NCBI GenBank assembly: GCA_029242715.1
Contig: JAQWTL010000041.1
Coordinates: 1 to 64,000 of the forward strand
Origin: Phycisphaerales bacterium
GTDB taxonomy: Bacteria; Planctomycetota; Phycisphaerae; Phycisphaerales; SM1A02
DNA length: 64,000 nt
Reading direction: 5' to 3'
The notes under the pieces are model-generated. The model was not told where the DNA came from. It saw only the letters and a program-made list of their open reading frames with translations, and made no database searches. The translations under genes and the position numbers were made by a program. Below, piece after piece: positions 33,910 to 43,864 of this stretch. Each line of letters opens with the position of its first letter. The first letter of the stretch is position 1.

Positions 33910-35114
33910 GCCAGTGTCAGGGAGGCATCCGTGATCATGGCCATGCCCTTTTCGTCCAGCATCATCTGGCGGTAATCAATCAGTTCAATCTCACTTGGCT
34001 GAATGATGTCCAGTGCCATCGACATCGGCCCCAATCCAGACCAGCGGGTTGGGTTCCTGGTGCGGCGAGCTTCCTCGATGAAGGCGGTGGAATCTCCACT
34101 GGAAAACTGGCCAAGCATTTCCCGGTCGTGCCGCTCGACATCAAATCGTCGCTGGTCATCGACCGGCCTTGGTTCGCCAGCCTGTGGGCCGACGGAACTC
34201 AGGTCAACAGCGGCAAGCACCAGGGTCTCTCCCTCGGTGTCTGCAATGATCTCGCGTGCCGCCTGTGCAAATGCTTCATGGGATACAGATCCCTGCTCAT
34301 CGTCATCCGGCGGTAGCAGGGGATCCGGAATCAGGGCTGCCGTGATCGGAGTCTGCTGGCCTATGCATTCCTGAATCCACGGAATCTGCATCTCCGGGCC
34401 ATGCTCCGTGATGTGATCAAGCTGATCGTGCAGGATTGAGTCACCGAGTTTGTCAACAAACGCATCGATGACGGGGGTATCGGGAGGGGATATGCCCAGA
34501 GGCGACTTGAATCCATAGCGTGTGAGTACAACGCCACCACCCAGGCCCGATTGGTTGCATCCCAAAAGGATGATGTGGTCTACGTTCTGGTTCCGAACAG
34601 TGTGATACGCACCGGCATAGACAGGCCAGAGTGCATTGAAATCAAGACGTGGGACGATCAACCCATGGATGGTGCCCTCGATCTCGGGATCTTCAGTGTC
34701 ATGCATCCATTGCCGAAGCTTTGTCCGGGCGGCATCCGCATTTTCACCAAGGGTTCTGCTGTGGCGCATCGGGAAATGGCCGTCTGTCGCCAGCTTCTGC
34801 TTGAGTTCATCCTCGAGTCGCTCGCAGGTGGGTCCCCAAAGAAGCCCGGCGTTGTCCATGTTCTGGGCGAGGACCTGGATATCCGAGACAGGACGCTTGA
34901 CAGCTTCGGCAACCTGCTCCAGATCATGATTCCCATCGAAGCGTTGCACCGCCTGCATGGCGGGCATGGGAATCGCGAGGATCCGGTCCATGGTCAGCAT
35001 GAAGGGATCACGCAGTTGGACAATGGGCCGTCCCTGGGGATCATTCCCTGGAATCGGGTGAATTCGTCGAATATGGGGTCGCTGTATGTGATCCGGCAGA
35101 CTTGAGGGGCTCAT
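33906..35114 (-). CDS. AmmeMemoRadiSam B/Memo-like protein, metal site degraded
   Basis: 402 residues in two parts. Residues ~25-110 (DPFMLTMDRILAIPMPAMQAVQRFDGNHDLEQVAE) look like the small winged-helix-type domain fused to some bacterial Memo proteins. Residues ~130-400 are the Memo fold: HGLIVPRLDFNALWPVYAGAYHT, HIILLGCNQSG, EHGPEMQIPWI and AAVDLSSVG. In typical members the corresponding positions are PHxDF (or PHAG), a histidine in the LGxxH strand, EHSIE and DxxH; here Arg, Gln and Ser replace the histidines. Function unknown; a catalytically inactive Memo is the simplest reading. Its stop overlaps the dtd start by four bases. Confidence 0.78.
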   Translation of the reverse strand: MSPSSLPDHIQRPHIRRIHPIPGNDPQGRPIVQLRDPFMLTMDRILAIPMPAMQAVQRFDGNHDLEQVAEAVKRPVSDIQVLAQNMDNAGLLWGPTCERLEDELKQKLATDGHFPMRHSRTLGENADAARTKLRQWMHDTEDPEIEGTIHGLIVPRLDFNALWPVYAGAYHTVRNQNVDHIILLGCNQSGLGGGVVLTRYGFKSPLGISPPDTPVIDAFVDKLGDSILHDQLDHITEHGPEMQIPWIQECIGQQTPITAALIPDPLLPPDDDEQGSVSHEAFAQAAREIIADTEGETLVLAAVDLSSVGPQAGEPRPVDDQRRFDVERHDREMLGQFSSGDSTAFIEEARRTRNPTRWSGLGPMSMALDIIQPSEIELIDYRQMMLDEKGMAMITDASLTLA

Positions 35115-35281
35115 GGCTTAATTCTCGCTGAAGGGCGAGAGCATAGCTGGAGTTGCGAGCCAATGTCCCTGTTGCAGTTGTGTGAGGGATTTCCCTATGG
35201 CACATCCTCAGAAGGGCCTATAAACCAATGGCAACTGGCTGAAGGGTGTTCAAACACGATATTCAATGAAATATGACTGAC
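35115..35281. other. Gene-free upstream stretch
   Basis: Region between the Memo-like gene start and the hairpin-rich leader. I see no ORF of merit, no tRNA and no strong promoter. TTGCAG at 35172 followed by TATGGC after 18 bases is a weak candidate plus-strand promoter only. Confidence 0.4.
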
Positions 35282-35462
35282 TTTGGCACGTTCATTCAAC
35301 AGGCCAAAAGGAGTGAACCGAAAGGGGTTCTTTCGGATAGCATTGATACCTTCCAAAAATGCTTGGTTTAAAGCCCTAAGCCAGGAAGACCTGAGAAGCC
35401 TTGTATGCCGAGCCGCGAAGCCCGGTAACCAAATTGAATCAGCCAGGTGCTATTGAGCACCT
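35282..35462 (+). promoter_or_regulatory. Hairpin-rich candidate structured leader
   Basis: Consecutive stem-loops on the plus strand upstream of the DUF1573-ankyrin gene: TTTGGC/GCCAAA (35282-35308), CCGAAAG/CTTTCGG with loop GGGTT (35318-35336), and AGGTGC/GCACCT with loop TATTGA (near 35445-35462). Between them is CCAGGAAGACCTG, itself a short imperfect palindrome. No named riboswitch consensus fits. It could be a leader RNA, a small RNA or a regulatory untranslated region. Confidence 0.35.
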
Positions 35463-35529
35463 CGCATGAAACTCCCCAGAAGATGCCCCGGACATGTTCC
35501 TGTGGGCTCAAGCAGAGGTACAGAGAGTT

Positions 35530-37233
35530 ATGCATCGCAAACTATGTTTCAACATCGTGGGAACAACGACCGTTCTTGTTGGTGGGCTGCTGACATCAGC
35601 CGCATTCGGGCAAGAAGCACCTGGAACTCCCTCCAATCAGGCACCATCTGCAACTCCCGGGCAGCTCAAGCCAAGCTCAGGTCCAGTGAATACTGGCACA
35701 CCGCGCCCCCCTGTCGAGGCTGTGGTCAATGAACAGGTAATCATTGCTGAACCAGAGGTTATTGAACTGGGAACGTTTTCGACTACCGAAAGCCAGGAAG
35801 GCCAGGTTACTCTTCGAAACACAAGTGCCGAGGCTGTCACGATTCGGTCTGCAAAGGCGTCTTGTGGCTGCACCACTGCCGACTTCCAGCGAAACACAGT
35901 TCTTGGTCCCGGTGAGACGACCAATGTCAGCATCAAGATGCGTGGCGGGCCAACGGCCAGGAAACTCCGCAAGACCGTGACCTTCACGATCGATGGTTAC
36001 CCGCAGCTACGAGTGCCTGTTGAAGGTGAGTCGGTTTCTTACGTCACCATGAAGCCGGAAAAGCTGAGCATCGATACCAATCCAGACGGCAAGGTCATCC
36101 TTGAATCCATCGATGGCAAATCCTTCACCATTACCAGGACTGCGCCTGATGTTCTGAAGGCCAAGCCCCTGGAGCCCAAGGCGAAACATGAGTTGGTCAT
36201 TGATTGGGACAAATGGTGGGAGAATGCACAGAATGCGAAGCTGACTTTCTATATCGAGGGTCATGATCGATGCAACCAGGTCTTCACGGTTGTCGATCTG
36301 AATCGTGAACAGCGAGCTGAGATCCAGCGACGTATCCGTGAGAAGCGACAGAACACTCCAGTCAAGAATGCCAAGGGCGAGAAGGGCAAGCAGCAGCCGA
36401 CACCTGCTCGCGAAGCTGATTTGCCCACACTGGTACGCCAGGGGCGTGTACAGGAGCTCGAACGTCGCCTCAAGGAAGAGAAGGCTGACGTCAATGAGAA
36501 GGATTCCTCTGGAATCACACTCCTTGGTATTGCTTCCAAGAATGGAAACCTCGGGGCCATGCGTCTGCTCATCGAAGCGGGTGCAGAAATCGATGCCACT
36601 GATCGCGTCAAGCGAACACCCTTGATGCATGGCGGAACATCCAAGAATCCCAAGGTACTCGTGCTCCTGTTGGATTCGGGGGCAGATGTCAATGCACGTG
36701 ACCTGGTGATTGGCGGTCCATTGGCCTGGTCTTCAGCATTCGGCAATGCCGAATGTGTCCAGGTTCTGGTCGATGCGGGCGCTGAGCTCGAGACCAAAGG
36801 CGCTGCAACCGGTTACACGCCTTTGATCTGGGCTGCTGGCATCGGTGATGAGAATTCGGTTCCCATCCTCCTTGAGGCGGGTGCGGATATCGAAGCTCGT
36901 GACGCAGTCGATGGTGGTACACCTGTGATGCATGCTGCACAGACCGGCAAACTTGCTGGCCTGAAGGTTCTTGTCGAAGCTGGAGCCGATCTCAAGACGG
37001 CTGACCGGAATGGCAAGACCGCACTTCTGCGTGCGTCGGAGCACAACGGTGGAACCGTCGAGAAGCTTCAACTGCTTCTGGACAATGGTGCGGAGATCGA
37101 TGTCGTGACTCGTTCAGGTCAGAATGCCCTTGACCTGGCACGCTCCCGTAGCGATGACAACGCTGTCGAAGTGATCGCCTTCATCGAGAAGCGAATGCCT
37201 GCTTCACCACCACCCCCTCCAGGAAAAGAGTGA
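35530..37233 (+). CDS. Secreted DUF1573-ankyrin repeat fusion protein
   Basis: 567 residues from ATG 35530 (MHRKLCFNIVGTTTVLVGGLLTSAAFG), which gives a clean signal peptide; a frame from 35494 adds 12 non-signal residues. The DUF1573 domain (~60-160) contains ASCGCTTADF and LGPGETTNVSIKMRGG, an Ig-like fold. A second beta domain follows (~165-260), then a charged linker with PTPAREADLPTLVRQG. From ~330 onward there are about six ankyrin repeats, for example GNLGAMRLLIEAGAEIDATD, GADVNARD, GADIEARD and GADLKTADRNGKTALLRA. End: MPASPPPPPGKE. Ankyrins usually bind proteins; here they would be outside the cytoplasm. Substrate or partner unknown. The stop is followed by a strong terminator. Confidence 0.85.
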   Translation: MHRKLCFNIVGTTTVLVGGLLTSAAFGQEAPGTPSNQAPSATPGQLKPSSGPVNTGTPRPPVEAVVNEQVIIAEPEVIELGTFSTTESQEGQVTLRNTSAEAVTIRSAKASCGCTTADFQRNTVLGPGETTNVSIKMRGGPTARKLRKTVTFTIDGYPQLRVPVEGESVSYVTMKPEKLSIDTNPDGKVILESIDGKSFTITRTAPDVLKAKPLEPKAKHELVIDWDKWWENAQNAKLTFYIEGHDRCNQVFTVVDLNREQRAEIQRRIREKRQNTPVKNAKGEKGKQQPTPAREADLPTLVRQGRVQELERRLKEEKADVNEKDSSGITLLGIASKNGNLGAMRLLIEAGAEIDATDRVKRTPLMHGGTSKNPKVLVLLLDSGADVNARDLVIGGPLAWSSAFGNAECVQVLVDAGAELETKGAATGYTPLIWAAGIGDENSVPILLEAGADIEARDAVDGGTPVMHAAQTGKLAGLKVLVEAGADLKTADRNGKTALLRASEHNGGTVEKLQLLLDNGAEIDVVTRSGQNALDLARSRSDDNAVEVIAFIEKRMPASPPPPPGKE

Positions 37234-37258
37234 TCCCTGGTCATAACTGATTGATTCA

Positions 37259-37296
37259 CGAGGGCCAGCCTGATGGGCTGGCCCTCGTTGTCTTTT
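37259..37296 (+). terminator. Rho-independent terminator
   Basis: 12-bp stem CGAGGGCCAGCC with GGCTGGCCCTCG, small loop TGATG, followed by TTGTCTTTT. Closes the DUF1573-ankyrin transcript. Confidence 0.9.
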
Positions 37297-37406
37297 GGCC
37301 TGATGGCTACCAGATCCGTTTTGGGGGAAAATACTCTGCTGGTTTCGTTATCATCATCAGGTTCGCTCACCCGGATGTCATCTGTCAAAGAATCGAGGAG
37401 AGAGTC

Positions 37407-38954
37407 ATGTCAACCACCGCTGAAGCCAAAGGTACTGCTACACATCCTGCCTACAAGGCGCTCATGGATCGCATCCAAGAGACAAGCTTGATTGGCAGTT
37501 CTGCTTCGATTCTTGGCTGGGACCAGGAGACGATGATGCCATCTGGTGGCGTTGCGTATCGTGGCAAGCAGTTGGCAATCCTCTCACGGCTCGCCCATGA
37601 GTTCCTTACCAATGAGGCGACTGGCGAGGCGTTGGCATCCTGCGAGTCCGTTCCGGATCTCACCTCCGACCCGCTTTCACCAGAAGCAGTCAACATCCGT
37701 GAGATCCGTCGAAGTTACGACCGGGCAACGTGCCTGCCGGCATCGCTGGTTGAAGAGGAAGCAGCCTTGAGTTCCTCTGCGATGCACATCTGGGCAGAAG
37801 CTCGCAAGACTGCCGACTTTGCATCATTCAAGCCGGAACTTGCCAAGGTTGTCGAGCTCATGAAGCGAAAGGCCGAGTGCTACGGCTGGGCCGAAGGTTG
37901 CGAGCCATGGGATGCCTTGGCCGAAGACTATGAGCCAGGTTGTACGGCAGCAGATGTCGAGGCCGTATTCACACCGTTGCGCAAGGAACTGCAGACTCTG
38001 CTGGACGCGCTCATGGGTTCATCGAAGAGGCCGAGCAACGCCTTCAATGAGGTGAAGGTTCCGATTGAAAAGCAGAAGGCCTTTGTCCGCGAAGTGGCCA
38101 GCAAACTGGGCTTCGATTTCAACAGGGGCCGGCTCGACGAATCCACACATCCATTCTGCAGTGGTTCGCATTGCAATGACATACGCATGACAACGCGATT
38201 CCATGAAAACAATGTCAATGATGCTTTGGGTTCGACCACGCACGAAACGGGCCACGGCCTGTACGAGCAGGGGCTCATGGAGTCGCATATTGGCACCCCC
38301 ATGGGCAACGCCGTATCTCTGGGCATCCATGAATCCCAGAGCCGCATGCTGGAGAACCAGGTCAGTCGTTCAGAGTCGTTCTGGAAATGGTGTTATCCAG
38401 TCATGAAGGAGTCTCTCGGCGACAGCGTTTCATCTCTGACGTTCGAGGATGTCTACGGTGGTGCGAATATCGTGAAGCCTGACTTCATCCGGGTCGAAGC
38501 CGATGAGGCGACCTACAACATGCACATCATGATTCGCTTTGAACTCGAGCGGGCACTCATGAAAGGTGATCTGGACGTCGGGGATCTTCCTGACGCCTGG
38601 AATACCAAGTATCGCGAGTACCTGGGTATCGAGGTGCCGGATGATGCCAAGGGATGCATGCAGGATGTCCACTGGTCCATGTGCGCAATGGGTTATTTCC
38701 CGACCTATACCCTGGGCAATCTCTACTGTGCACAGTTCTTTGAGAAGGCCATGTCCGACATGCCTGATCTGCATGATCAATTCTCGAAGGGTGAATTCTC
38801 GGGACTGTTGAACTGGCTGCGTAGCAATATTCACGAGCAGGGGCAGCGTTATAGAGCTGCGGATCTCTGTGAACATGTCACAGGTCGTCCGCTGGAATCA
38901 GCGCCATTGGTGAAGCACCTCAATGACAAGCTGCGTCCGCTGTATGGCGTCTGA
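37407..38954 (+). CDS. Metallocarboxypeptidase, M32 (Taq) family
   Basis: Cytoplasmic zinc carboxypeptidase of 515 residues, close to the ~500 norm. Start ATG 37407 follows GAGGAGAGAG; an upstream in-frame ATG lies in the terminator. The zinc motif HETGH is in TTHETGHGLYEQGL, and the family motifs ILGWDQETMMP near the N-terminus and DVRMTTRF-like ...NDIRMTTRFHENN are present. ESQSRMLENQVSRS supplies the third zinc Glu. Removes single residues from peptide C-termini. No operon partners. Confidence 0.92.
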   Translation: MSTTAEAKGTATHPAYKALMDRIQETSLIGSSASILGWDQETMMPSGGVAYRGKQLAILSRLAHEFLTNEATGEALASCESVPDLTSDPLSPEAVNIREIRRSYDRATCLPASLVEEEAALSSSAMHIWAEARKTADFASFKPELAKVVELMKRKAECYGWAEGCEPWDALAEDYEPGCTAADVEAVFTPLRKELQTLLDALMGSSKRPSNAFNEVKVPIEKQKAFVREVASKLGFDFNRGRLDESTHPFCSGSHCNDIRMTTRFHENNVNDALGSTTHETGHGLYEQGLMESHIGTPMGNAVSLGIHESQSRMLENQVSRSESFWKWCYPVMKESLGDSVSSLTFEDVYGGANIVKPDFIRVEADEATYNMHIMIRFELERALMKGDLDVGDLPDAWNTKYREYLGIEVPDDAKGCMQDVHWSMCAMGYFPTYTLGNLYCAQFFEKAMSDMPDLHDQFSKGEFSGLLNWLRSNIHEQGQRYRAADLCEHVTGRPLESAPLVKHLNDKLRPLYGV

Positions 38955-38964
38955 TCTTTTCGAT

Positions 38965-40098
38965 TCAGTCGTTCATCCAGTTCTTGCCCCTGGTCTGACC
39001 TGACAGGGGAATGTTGCCGGGATGGGGCGCCAGAGTCACTTTGATCGTGACTGGTTTTTTGTCCCGGTAGATGGTGAGCTGGCATTGGTCGCCCGGTTGC
39101 TTCAAGGCAAGCGTGCGGCTGAGCAGACCCATGTCGAGAACAGGTTCGTTGTCCAGATGTGTGATGATGTCAGCTCGCAGGATGCCTGCCTGATAGGCGG
39201 GGCTGTTTTCCAGCACGCTGTAGACAATCACGCCATTGTCGCCCTCGTAGCCCAGGGCGTGTCTGATCGGGTTATCCAGATCAAGTGTCGTGATGCCGAG
39301 AAACGGTCGAACAAGTGAGCCTGTTTGAACCAGGGAATCCACGACATTTCTGGCCATGTCGACTGGTATGGCAAATGCGATACCGAGGTATCCGCCATCC
39401 TTTGTCTGTATGGCCGTGTTGATGCCCACGACTTCTCCGCGAAGATTGACCAGTGGCCCGCCGCTGCTGCCGGGATTGATGGCTGCATCAGTCTGAATGT
39501 AGTTCTCGTACATGTGGGGCGAACTGAAATCCAGTGAACGACGGCCCGTTGCACTGACGATGCCTGCGGTTACTGTCAATTCCAGCCCGAATGGACTGCC
39601 CACTGCGAGGACCCATTGTCCAATGGAGAGTTTGCCAGAAGGTGCGAAGGTTGCGGCGACAAGATCATTTCCTTCGATCTTGAGTACCGCCAGGTCAGCC
39701 ATCGGGTCGGCGCCAACAAGTCGTGCATGGAATTCCCGGCCGTCATGGAGAGAGACGACAATCCCTTCCACATCCTTGATCACGTGATGGTTGGTGAGTA
39801 TGAAGCCGCCTTCATCGACGATGACACCGCTGCCGGTTCCCGTCACGATGGCATCACGACGATAGAAGGGATGCCCGGTTCGGACACGGCGACCAGTGGC
39901 GATCTCCACAACGGATGGCCTGATCCGGTTGGCCGACCACGCGAAGGCTTTGGATAGCCGCTCGGCATGCGCCAGTGATTCCAGAGTCTCGGCATCTGGA
40001 GCAGGCTGCTTGGTGACCTGTCCGTTGGTCAAGCCAGAACTCAACAGCAGGCAGGCAAGCAAGCCGGGTAGGGCGAGGTGTCTCTTGAGGCGTGGCAT
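38965..40098 (-). CDS. Secreted trypsin-like serine protease (HtrA/Deg type)
   Basis: Periplasmic protease of 377 residues. Signal peptide: MPRLKRHLALPGLLACLLLSSGLTNG. Catalytic triad: His in TNHHV (~105), Asp in ADLAVLK (~135), Ser in NPGSSGGPL (~212). GRRV and LGTGSGVI-like GTGSGVIVDEGGFILT starts the fold. One PDZ domain (~285-365) follows: RPFLGI, NSPAYQAGILRADIIT and LDNEPVLD. Single-PDZ members are DegS/HhoA-like. The end is a short basic tail. Convergent with the M32 peptidase gene. Confidence 0.93.
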   Translation of the reverse strand: MPRLKRHLALPGLLACLLLSSGLTNGQVTKQPAPDAETLESLAHAERLSKAFAWSANRIRPSVVEIATGRRVRTGHPFYRRDAIVTGTGSGVIVDEGGFILTNHHVIKDVEGIVVSLHDGREFHARLVGADPMADLAVLKIEGNDLVAATFAPSGKLSIGQWVLAVGSPFGLELTVTAGIVSATGRRSLDFSSPHMYENYIQTDAAINPGSSGGPLVNLRGEVVGINTAIQTKDGGYLGIAFAIPVDMARNVVDSLVQTGSLVRPFLGITTLDLDNPIRHALGYEGDNGVIVYSVLENSPAYQAGILRADIITHLDNEPVLDMGLLSRTLALKQPGDQCQLTIYRDKKPVTIKVTLAPHPGNIPLSGQTRGKNWMND

Positions 40099-40163
40099 GA
40101 ACGATCTCCATTTTTCTGTCGGGACTTCATGCTAGGAAGGTACTTGTGAGGCGATCCTTGGAA

Positions 40164-41282
40164 TCAAGTGTATTCAACTGGCCTCAAAGTTCTTGGAAGG
40201 CACCAGGAACCATCAAATGTGGTGGGTTCACTTGTGCCGGTGACGCCAGGCAGCGTGATCGGGATTCCGTCCATGGCAAGTGTCCCCAGGATTGCCATGG
40301 CGGCAGCCTCCCTGGACTGAACGCCTGTGCCCACGGCATCCGTCAAGGCTACAGAACCATCTGCTTCTGCAGTGATCGAGTCAACCAGGGCTTTATTGAG
40401 TGCGCCGCCACCGGCAAGCAGGATGCGTTTTTGTCCATCGGGCACGGACTCAATGATGCAGCAGGCAATCGCTCTGACCAGAGTGGCAAGGGCATCTGCC
40501 GGCTGTTCAATTTTCCAGAGTGGCTCCAGTGCATCATGCCCTTCATCACCACTTCCAAGTGAACGTCCAGACGAACTGGCGTCTGTGAGTCGTTCCTGAA
40601 TCTGACGTGCAATGTTGTTGTCGCATCGCCCGCTGCTGGCTGTCTTGCCTCCCATGTCAAAGTCATGGTCAATCAACTTGCGGGCCGCCATGTCCAGCAG
40701 ATGATTGCACGGACAGACATCCCGGGCCTTGATTGACTCGATTGAAGCAGCACCTTCCAGATCCGCAGGCAAGTGTGTCACATTGCAGAATCCCCCAAGG
40801 TTGATGACCGTGACGGGATCCGGCGCTCTGAACATGATCCAGTCGGCTAACGGGGTGATCGGCGCACCTTGGCCACCAGCGGCGAGGTCACCACCTCGAA
40901 GATCATGAACAACCGGGCACTTCATCCCATGGGCAATGGGTGCCGGGTTGATCCACTGGATTGAGCATGGTGGCTCATGGTGCACGGTCTGTCCGTGAAC
41001 AGCTACAAGATCAGGTTTGGCACCATTGGCGACCTCCCGGGCAATGGTCAGGCACGACTGTGCCAATTCCAGTCCGGCCTGAGCCCAGGCGGAGGCATTC
41101 AGCGAGTCACCGGCGGCCAGTTTCCGAAGCGTGTCTGTGGCTTCTCCTAATGGTGCTGAGCAATGCTTGATTGATTGGGCTTTCAGATCAAGGCCACGGC
41201 CCTTGATCTGCACCAGGGTCGCATCGATTCCATCGAGGCTCGTTCCGGTCATGATGCCGATCACGTGGCGAGTTGGTGTCAT
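40164..41282 (-). CDS. anmK: Anhydro-N-acetylmuramic acid kinase
   Basis: Opens and phosphorylates 1,6-anhydro-MurNAc to MurNAc-6-phosphate in peptidoglycan recycling. 372 residues. Landmarks: [18 protein letters not shown] at the N-terminus, [35 protein letters not shown] and [14 protein letters not shown]. It supports a recycled peptidoglycan wall together with alr. Its promoter region is shared with the divergent UDP-xylose synthase-like gene, 68 bases apart. Confidence 0.92.
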   Translation of the reverse strand: MTPTRHVIGIMTGTSLDGIDATLVQIKGRGLDLKAQSIKHCSAPLGEATDTLRKLAAGDSLNASAWAQAGLELAQSCLTIAREVANGAKPDLVAVHGQTVHHEPPCSIQWINPAPIAHGMKCPVVHDLRGGDLAAGGQGAPITPLADWIMFRAPDPVTVINLGGFCNVTHLPADLEGAASIESIKARDVCPCNHLLDMAARKLIDHDFDMGGKTASSGRCDNNIARQIQERLTDASSSGRSLGSGDEGHDALEPLWKIEQPADALATLVRAIACCIIESVPDGQKRILLAGGGALNKALVDSITAEADGSVALTDAVGTGVQSREAAAMAILGTLAMDGIPITLPGVTGTSEPTTFDGSWCLPRTLRPVEYT

Positions 41283-41350
41283 GCCTGGTCACTCCCATGA
41301 TCTTGCGCGAGACTCAGGGCCTGCTTTCTGGTACAAGGAAGGTCCTTGGA

Positions 41351-42361
41351 ATGGAGGCGTTCAAAGACATGGCACAACGGATTCTCATTACGGGCGGTGC
41401 AGGTTTTCTGGGATCTCATCTTTCCAAGCGTTTGCTTGATGAAGGCAATGAGGTCGTCTGCGTAGACAGTTTCGCTACCAGCCAGGAGCAGACCATTGCA
41501 AACCTGATGGATCACTCCGGTTTCGAGTTGATCCGGCATGACATCGTTGAGCCGCTGTTCCTTGACGGTATTGACGCGATCTACAACCTGGCGTGTCCAG
41601 CGGCGCCGGGCCATTACCAGTACAACCCCGTGCGGACACTCAAGACATCCGTCGTGGGCATCATCAACATGCTCGGAATGGCCAAGGCCAAGGGCATTCG
41701 GATCCTCCATACGTCTACCAGTGAAGTCTATGGTGACCCGCAGGTGACACCTCAGCGGGAAGACTACAACGGCAACGTCAATCCTATCGGTCGACGCTCC
41801 TGTTACGACGAGGGGAAGCGAGCTGCCGAGACCTTGATGTACGACTATCACCGGCAGCATGGTGTCGATATCAAGATTGTGAGGATATTCAATACCTATG
41901 GGCCGCACATGCACCCATTCGATGGTCGAGTCGTCAGTAACTTCATACGTCAGGCGGTCGCGGGGGAGGACATCACGGTGTTCGGGGATGGCAGCCAGAC
42001 TCGTTCGTTCTGCTATGTCAGCGACATGATCGAGGCCCTGGTGCGAATGATGAATTCTCCAGATGATTTCCATGGCCCCGTAAATGTCGGCAATCCCAGT
42101 GAGCGGACGATCATGGAACTGGCCCAATCGATCATTGAGCTCACGGGTAGCCAATCCAGCATCATTCAAAAGCCCCTTCCTCCAGATGACCCGACGAGGC
42201 GTCGCCCGGATCTCTCATTGGCTCGCAAGCGGCTCGATTGGGAGCCTGTAGTGCCCCTGGAGGAGGGTTTGCGGCATACGGTCGATTACTTGTCCGGCCT
42301 GGATCTCTCGCTCTGGGACCCGCCTACGCCCTTCTGGGAGGCTCCTCCGCTGGAGGCCTAG
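41351..42361 (+). CDS. UDP-glucuronate decarboxylase-like (UDP-xylose synthase)
   Basis: SDR enzyme of 336 residues, likely making UDP-xylose from UDP-glucuronate. Start ATG 41351 has AAGGAAGG eight bases before it; ATG 41369 ([10 protein letters not shown]) is a close alternative. NAD motif GGAGFLGSH; catalytic [12 protein letters not shown] (YxxxK); substrate loop [22 protein letters not shown] and [19 protein letters not shown], typical of the UXS group. Ends with [18 protein letters not shown]. Gives a sugar donor for exported or surface glycans and may work with the flippase and sulfotransferases elsewhere in the window. Confidence 0.9.
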   Translation: MEAFKDMAQRILITGGAGFLGSHLSKRLLDEGNEVVCVDSFATSQEQTIANLMDHSGFELIRHDIVEPLFLDGIDAIYNLACPAAPGHYQYNPVRTLKTSVVGIINMLGMAKAKGIRILHTSTSEVYGDPQVTPQREDYNGNVNPIGRRSCYDEGKRAAETLMYDYHRQHGVDIKIVRIFNTYGPHMHPFDGRVVSNFIRQAVAGEDITVFGDGSQTRSFCYVSDMIEALVRMMNSPDDFHGPVNVGNPSERTIMELAQSIIELTGSQSSIIQKPLPPDDPTRRRPDLSLARKRLDWEPVVPLEEGLRHTVDYLSGLDLSLWDPPTPFWEAPPLEA

Positions 42362-42407
42362 GTCTTGATCCCATCCAGAAGCGGCTCAAGGGCTGTTCTG
42401 GGGTGGA

Positions 42408-42448
42408 TTGGGCAAAAAACATCCTAAAATATACCGAACAGGTGTTGC
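42408..42448 (+). promoter_or_regulatory. Candidate recA promoter with LexA-like box
   Basis: TTGGGC at 42408 and TATACC at 42430 are separated by 16 bases. A GAAC-N4-GTT sequence (CGAACAGGTGTTGC, 42435-42448) overlaps the end of the -10 box; it matches the Gram-positive/deep-branching LexA pattern CGAAC-N4-GTTCG except for the last two positions. Located 160 bases before the recA start. Confidence 0.4.
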
Positions 42449-42606
42449 CGGATCCGATGGGAGACGGCATCATGCGATTCCCGTACGAAAACCGAACAAG
42501 ACAGGCGGAGTAGAAACCGCCAGATTCGGTGGGAAGACAGGGCATTTTCAGGTTCTCGAGTTCGAGGGCCGGCCCAACCCACCAGAGCAACGTGGAAAGG
42601 ATTCCG

Positions 42607-43827
42607 ATGGTCAAGGCAGTGAAGACGTCTCGCAACGGCAAGTCAAAGGGTGATATCTCAGCAGAGTCCGCTTCGGGGCGTGGTAAGGTGACTTCGAAGA
42701 CGCGACGGGCGGAGCCCGCAAACGAAGGAAGGCGTCAGGCAAAGGATGCGAAGACAATGGCCAAGAACTCGGTGTCCGTAGAGGACAAGACTCGTCTGGA
42801 AGCGCTAGATCGAGCGCTTGGGCAAATTGACAAGATGTTTGGTTCCGGATCGGTCATGAAGCTCGATGGTGAGCTGAGGGCGATTCCCGGGATTTCTACA
42901 GGAACGATCAGTCTTGATCTTGCCCTTGGTGGCCGCGGTGTTCCCAAGGGGCGAATCGTCGAGATTTATGGACCGGAGTCATCCGGTAAGACAACACTTG
43001 CTTTGACAACACTGGCCCATTGCCAGGCTTCCGGTGGCACAGCGGCCTTCATTGATGCTGAGCATGCACTTGACCCGTCCTGGGCCAAGCGTTTGGGTGT
43101 GAATCTTGCAGATATGCTGGTATCGCAACCAGATACGGGTGAGCAGGCGTTAGAGATCTGCGAGATGCTGGTGCGTTCAAATGCGGTTGACATCATCATC
43201 GTGGACTCCGTGGCGGCATTGATCCCACGGGCCGAGATCGAGGGTGAAATGGGTGCTACGCACGTCGGTCTCCAGGCCAGGCTCATGAGTCAGGCACTGC
43301 GGAAACTTACAGGTGCGATTGCCAAGAGCAAGACAACAGTGGTTTTCATTAACCAGCTGCGAGAAAAGATTGGAGTCATGTTCGGCAGCCCCGAGACGAC
43401 TCCTGGTGGTCGCGCACTCAAGTTCTACTCATCGGTTCGAATCGACATTCGACGAATCGGGAGTATCAAGGACGGTGATCAGAATGTTGGCAACCGTGTT
43501 CGTGCCAGAGTGGTCAAGAACAAGATTGCACCACCATTCCGTGATGCCGAGTTCGACATCATGTTTACCGAGGGCATCAGCGCCTCTGGTGATCTTCTCG
43601 ACCTGGCAGTAGCTGAGGACATCGTCGCCAAGTCAGGGGCCTGGTTCAGCTATGGCGAAGTGCGGCTTGGACAGGGGCGAGAAAATTCCAAGGCATTCAT
43701 TCGTGAGCATCCAGATCTCTTTACCGAGATCCGTGACAAGGTGCTTGTGAAGAAAGGCGTCAAGGAGGGGGAAGCTGAGAGTGCCCCAGCGGATGAGCGG
43801 GAGCCGGTCGACCAGGCTGATGGTTGA
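42607..43827 (+). CDS. recA: Recombinase RecA with basic N-terminal extension
   Basis: DNA strand-exchange recombinase. 406 residues from ATG 42607, preceded by GGAAAGGA. The conserved fold begins only near residue 56 ([17 protein letters not shown]); the first ~50 residues are Lys/Arg/Ser-rich and not in typical RecA. ATG 42757 would give a standard start, but has no good site. Walker [48 protein letters not shown], and the C-terminal [14 protein letters not shown] are present. A possible LexA-like box lies upstream. Confidence 0.94.
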   Translation: MVKAVKTSRNGKSKGDISAESASGRGKVTSKTRRAEPANEGRRQAKDAKTMAKNSVSVEDKTRLEALDRALGQIDKMFGSGSVMKLDGELRAIPGISTGTISLDLALGGRGVPKGRIVEIYGPESSGKTTLALTTLAHCQASGGTAAFIDAEHALDPSWAKRLGVNLADMLVSQPDTGEQALEICEMLVRSNAVDIIIVDSVAALIPRAEIEGEMGATHVGLQARLMSQALRKLTGAIAKSKTTVVFINQLREKIGVMFGSPETTPGGRALKFYSSVRIDIRRIGSIKDGDQNVGNRVRARVVKNKIAPPFRDAEFDIMFTEGISASGDLLDLAVAEDIVAKSGAWFSYGEVRLGQGRENSKAFIREHPDLFTEIRDKVLVKKGVKEGEAESAPADEREPVDQADG

Positions 43828-43864
43828 CCCGGATCCTCGTTCATCAAACGCTATCGTGGGGAAA

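Noticed and set aside
35380-35396. CCAGGAAGACCTG resembling the B12 box of cobalamin riboswitches
   Set aside because: The rest of the cobalamin aptamer (conserved core before the box) is not present and the gene downstream has no link to B12.
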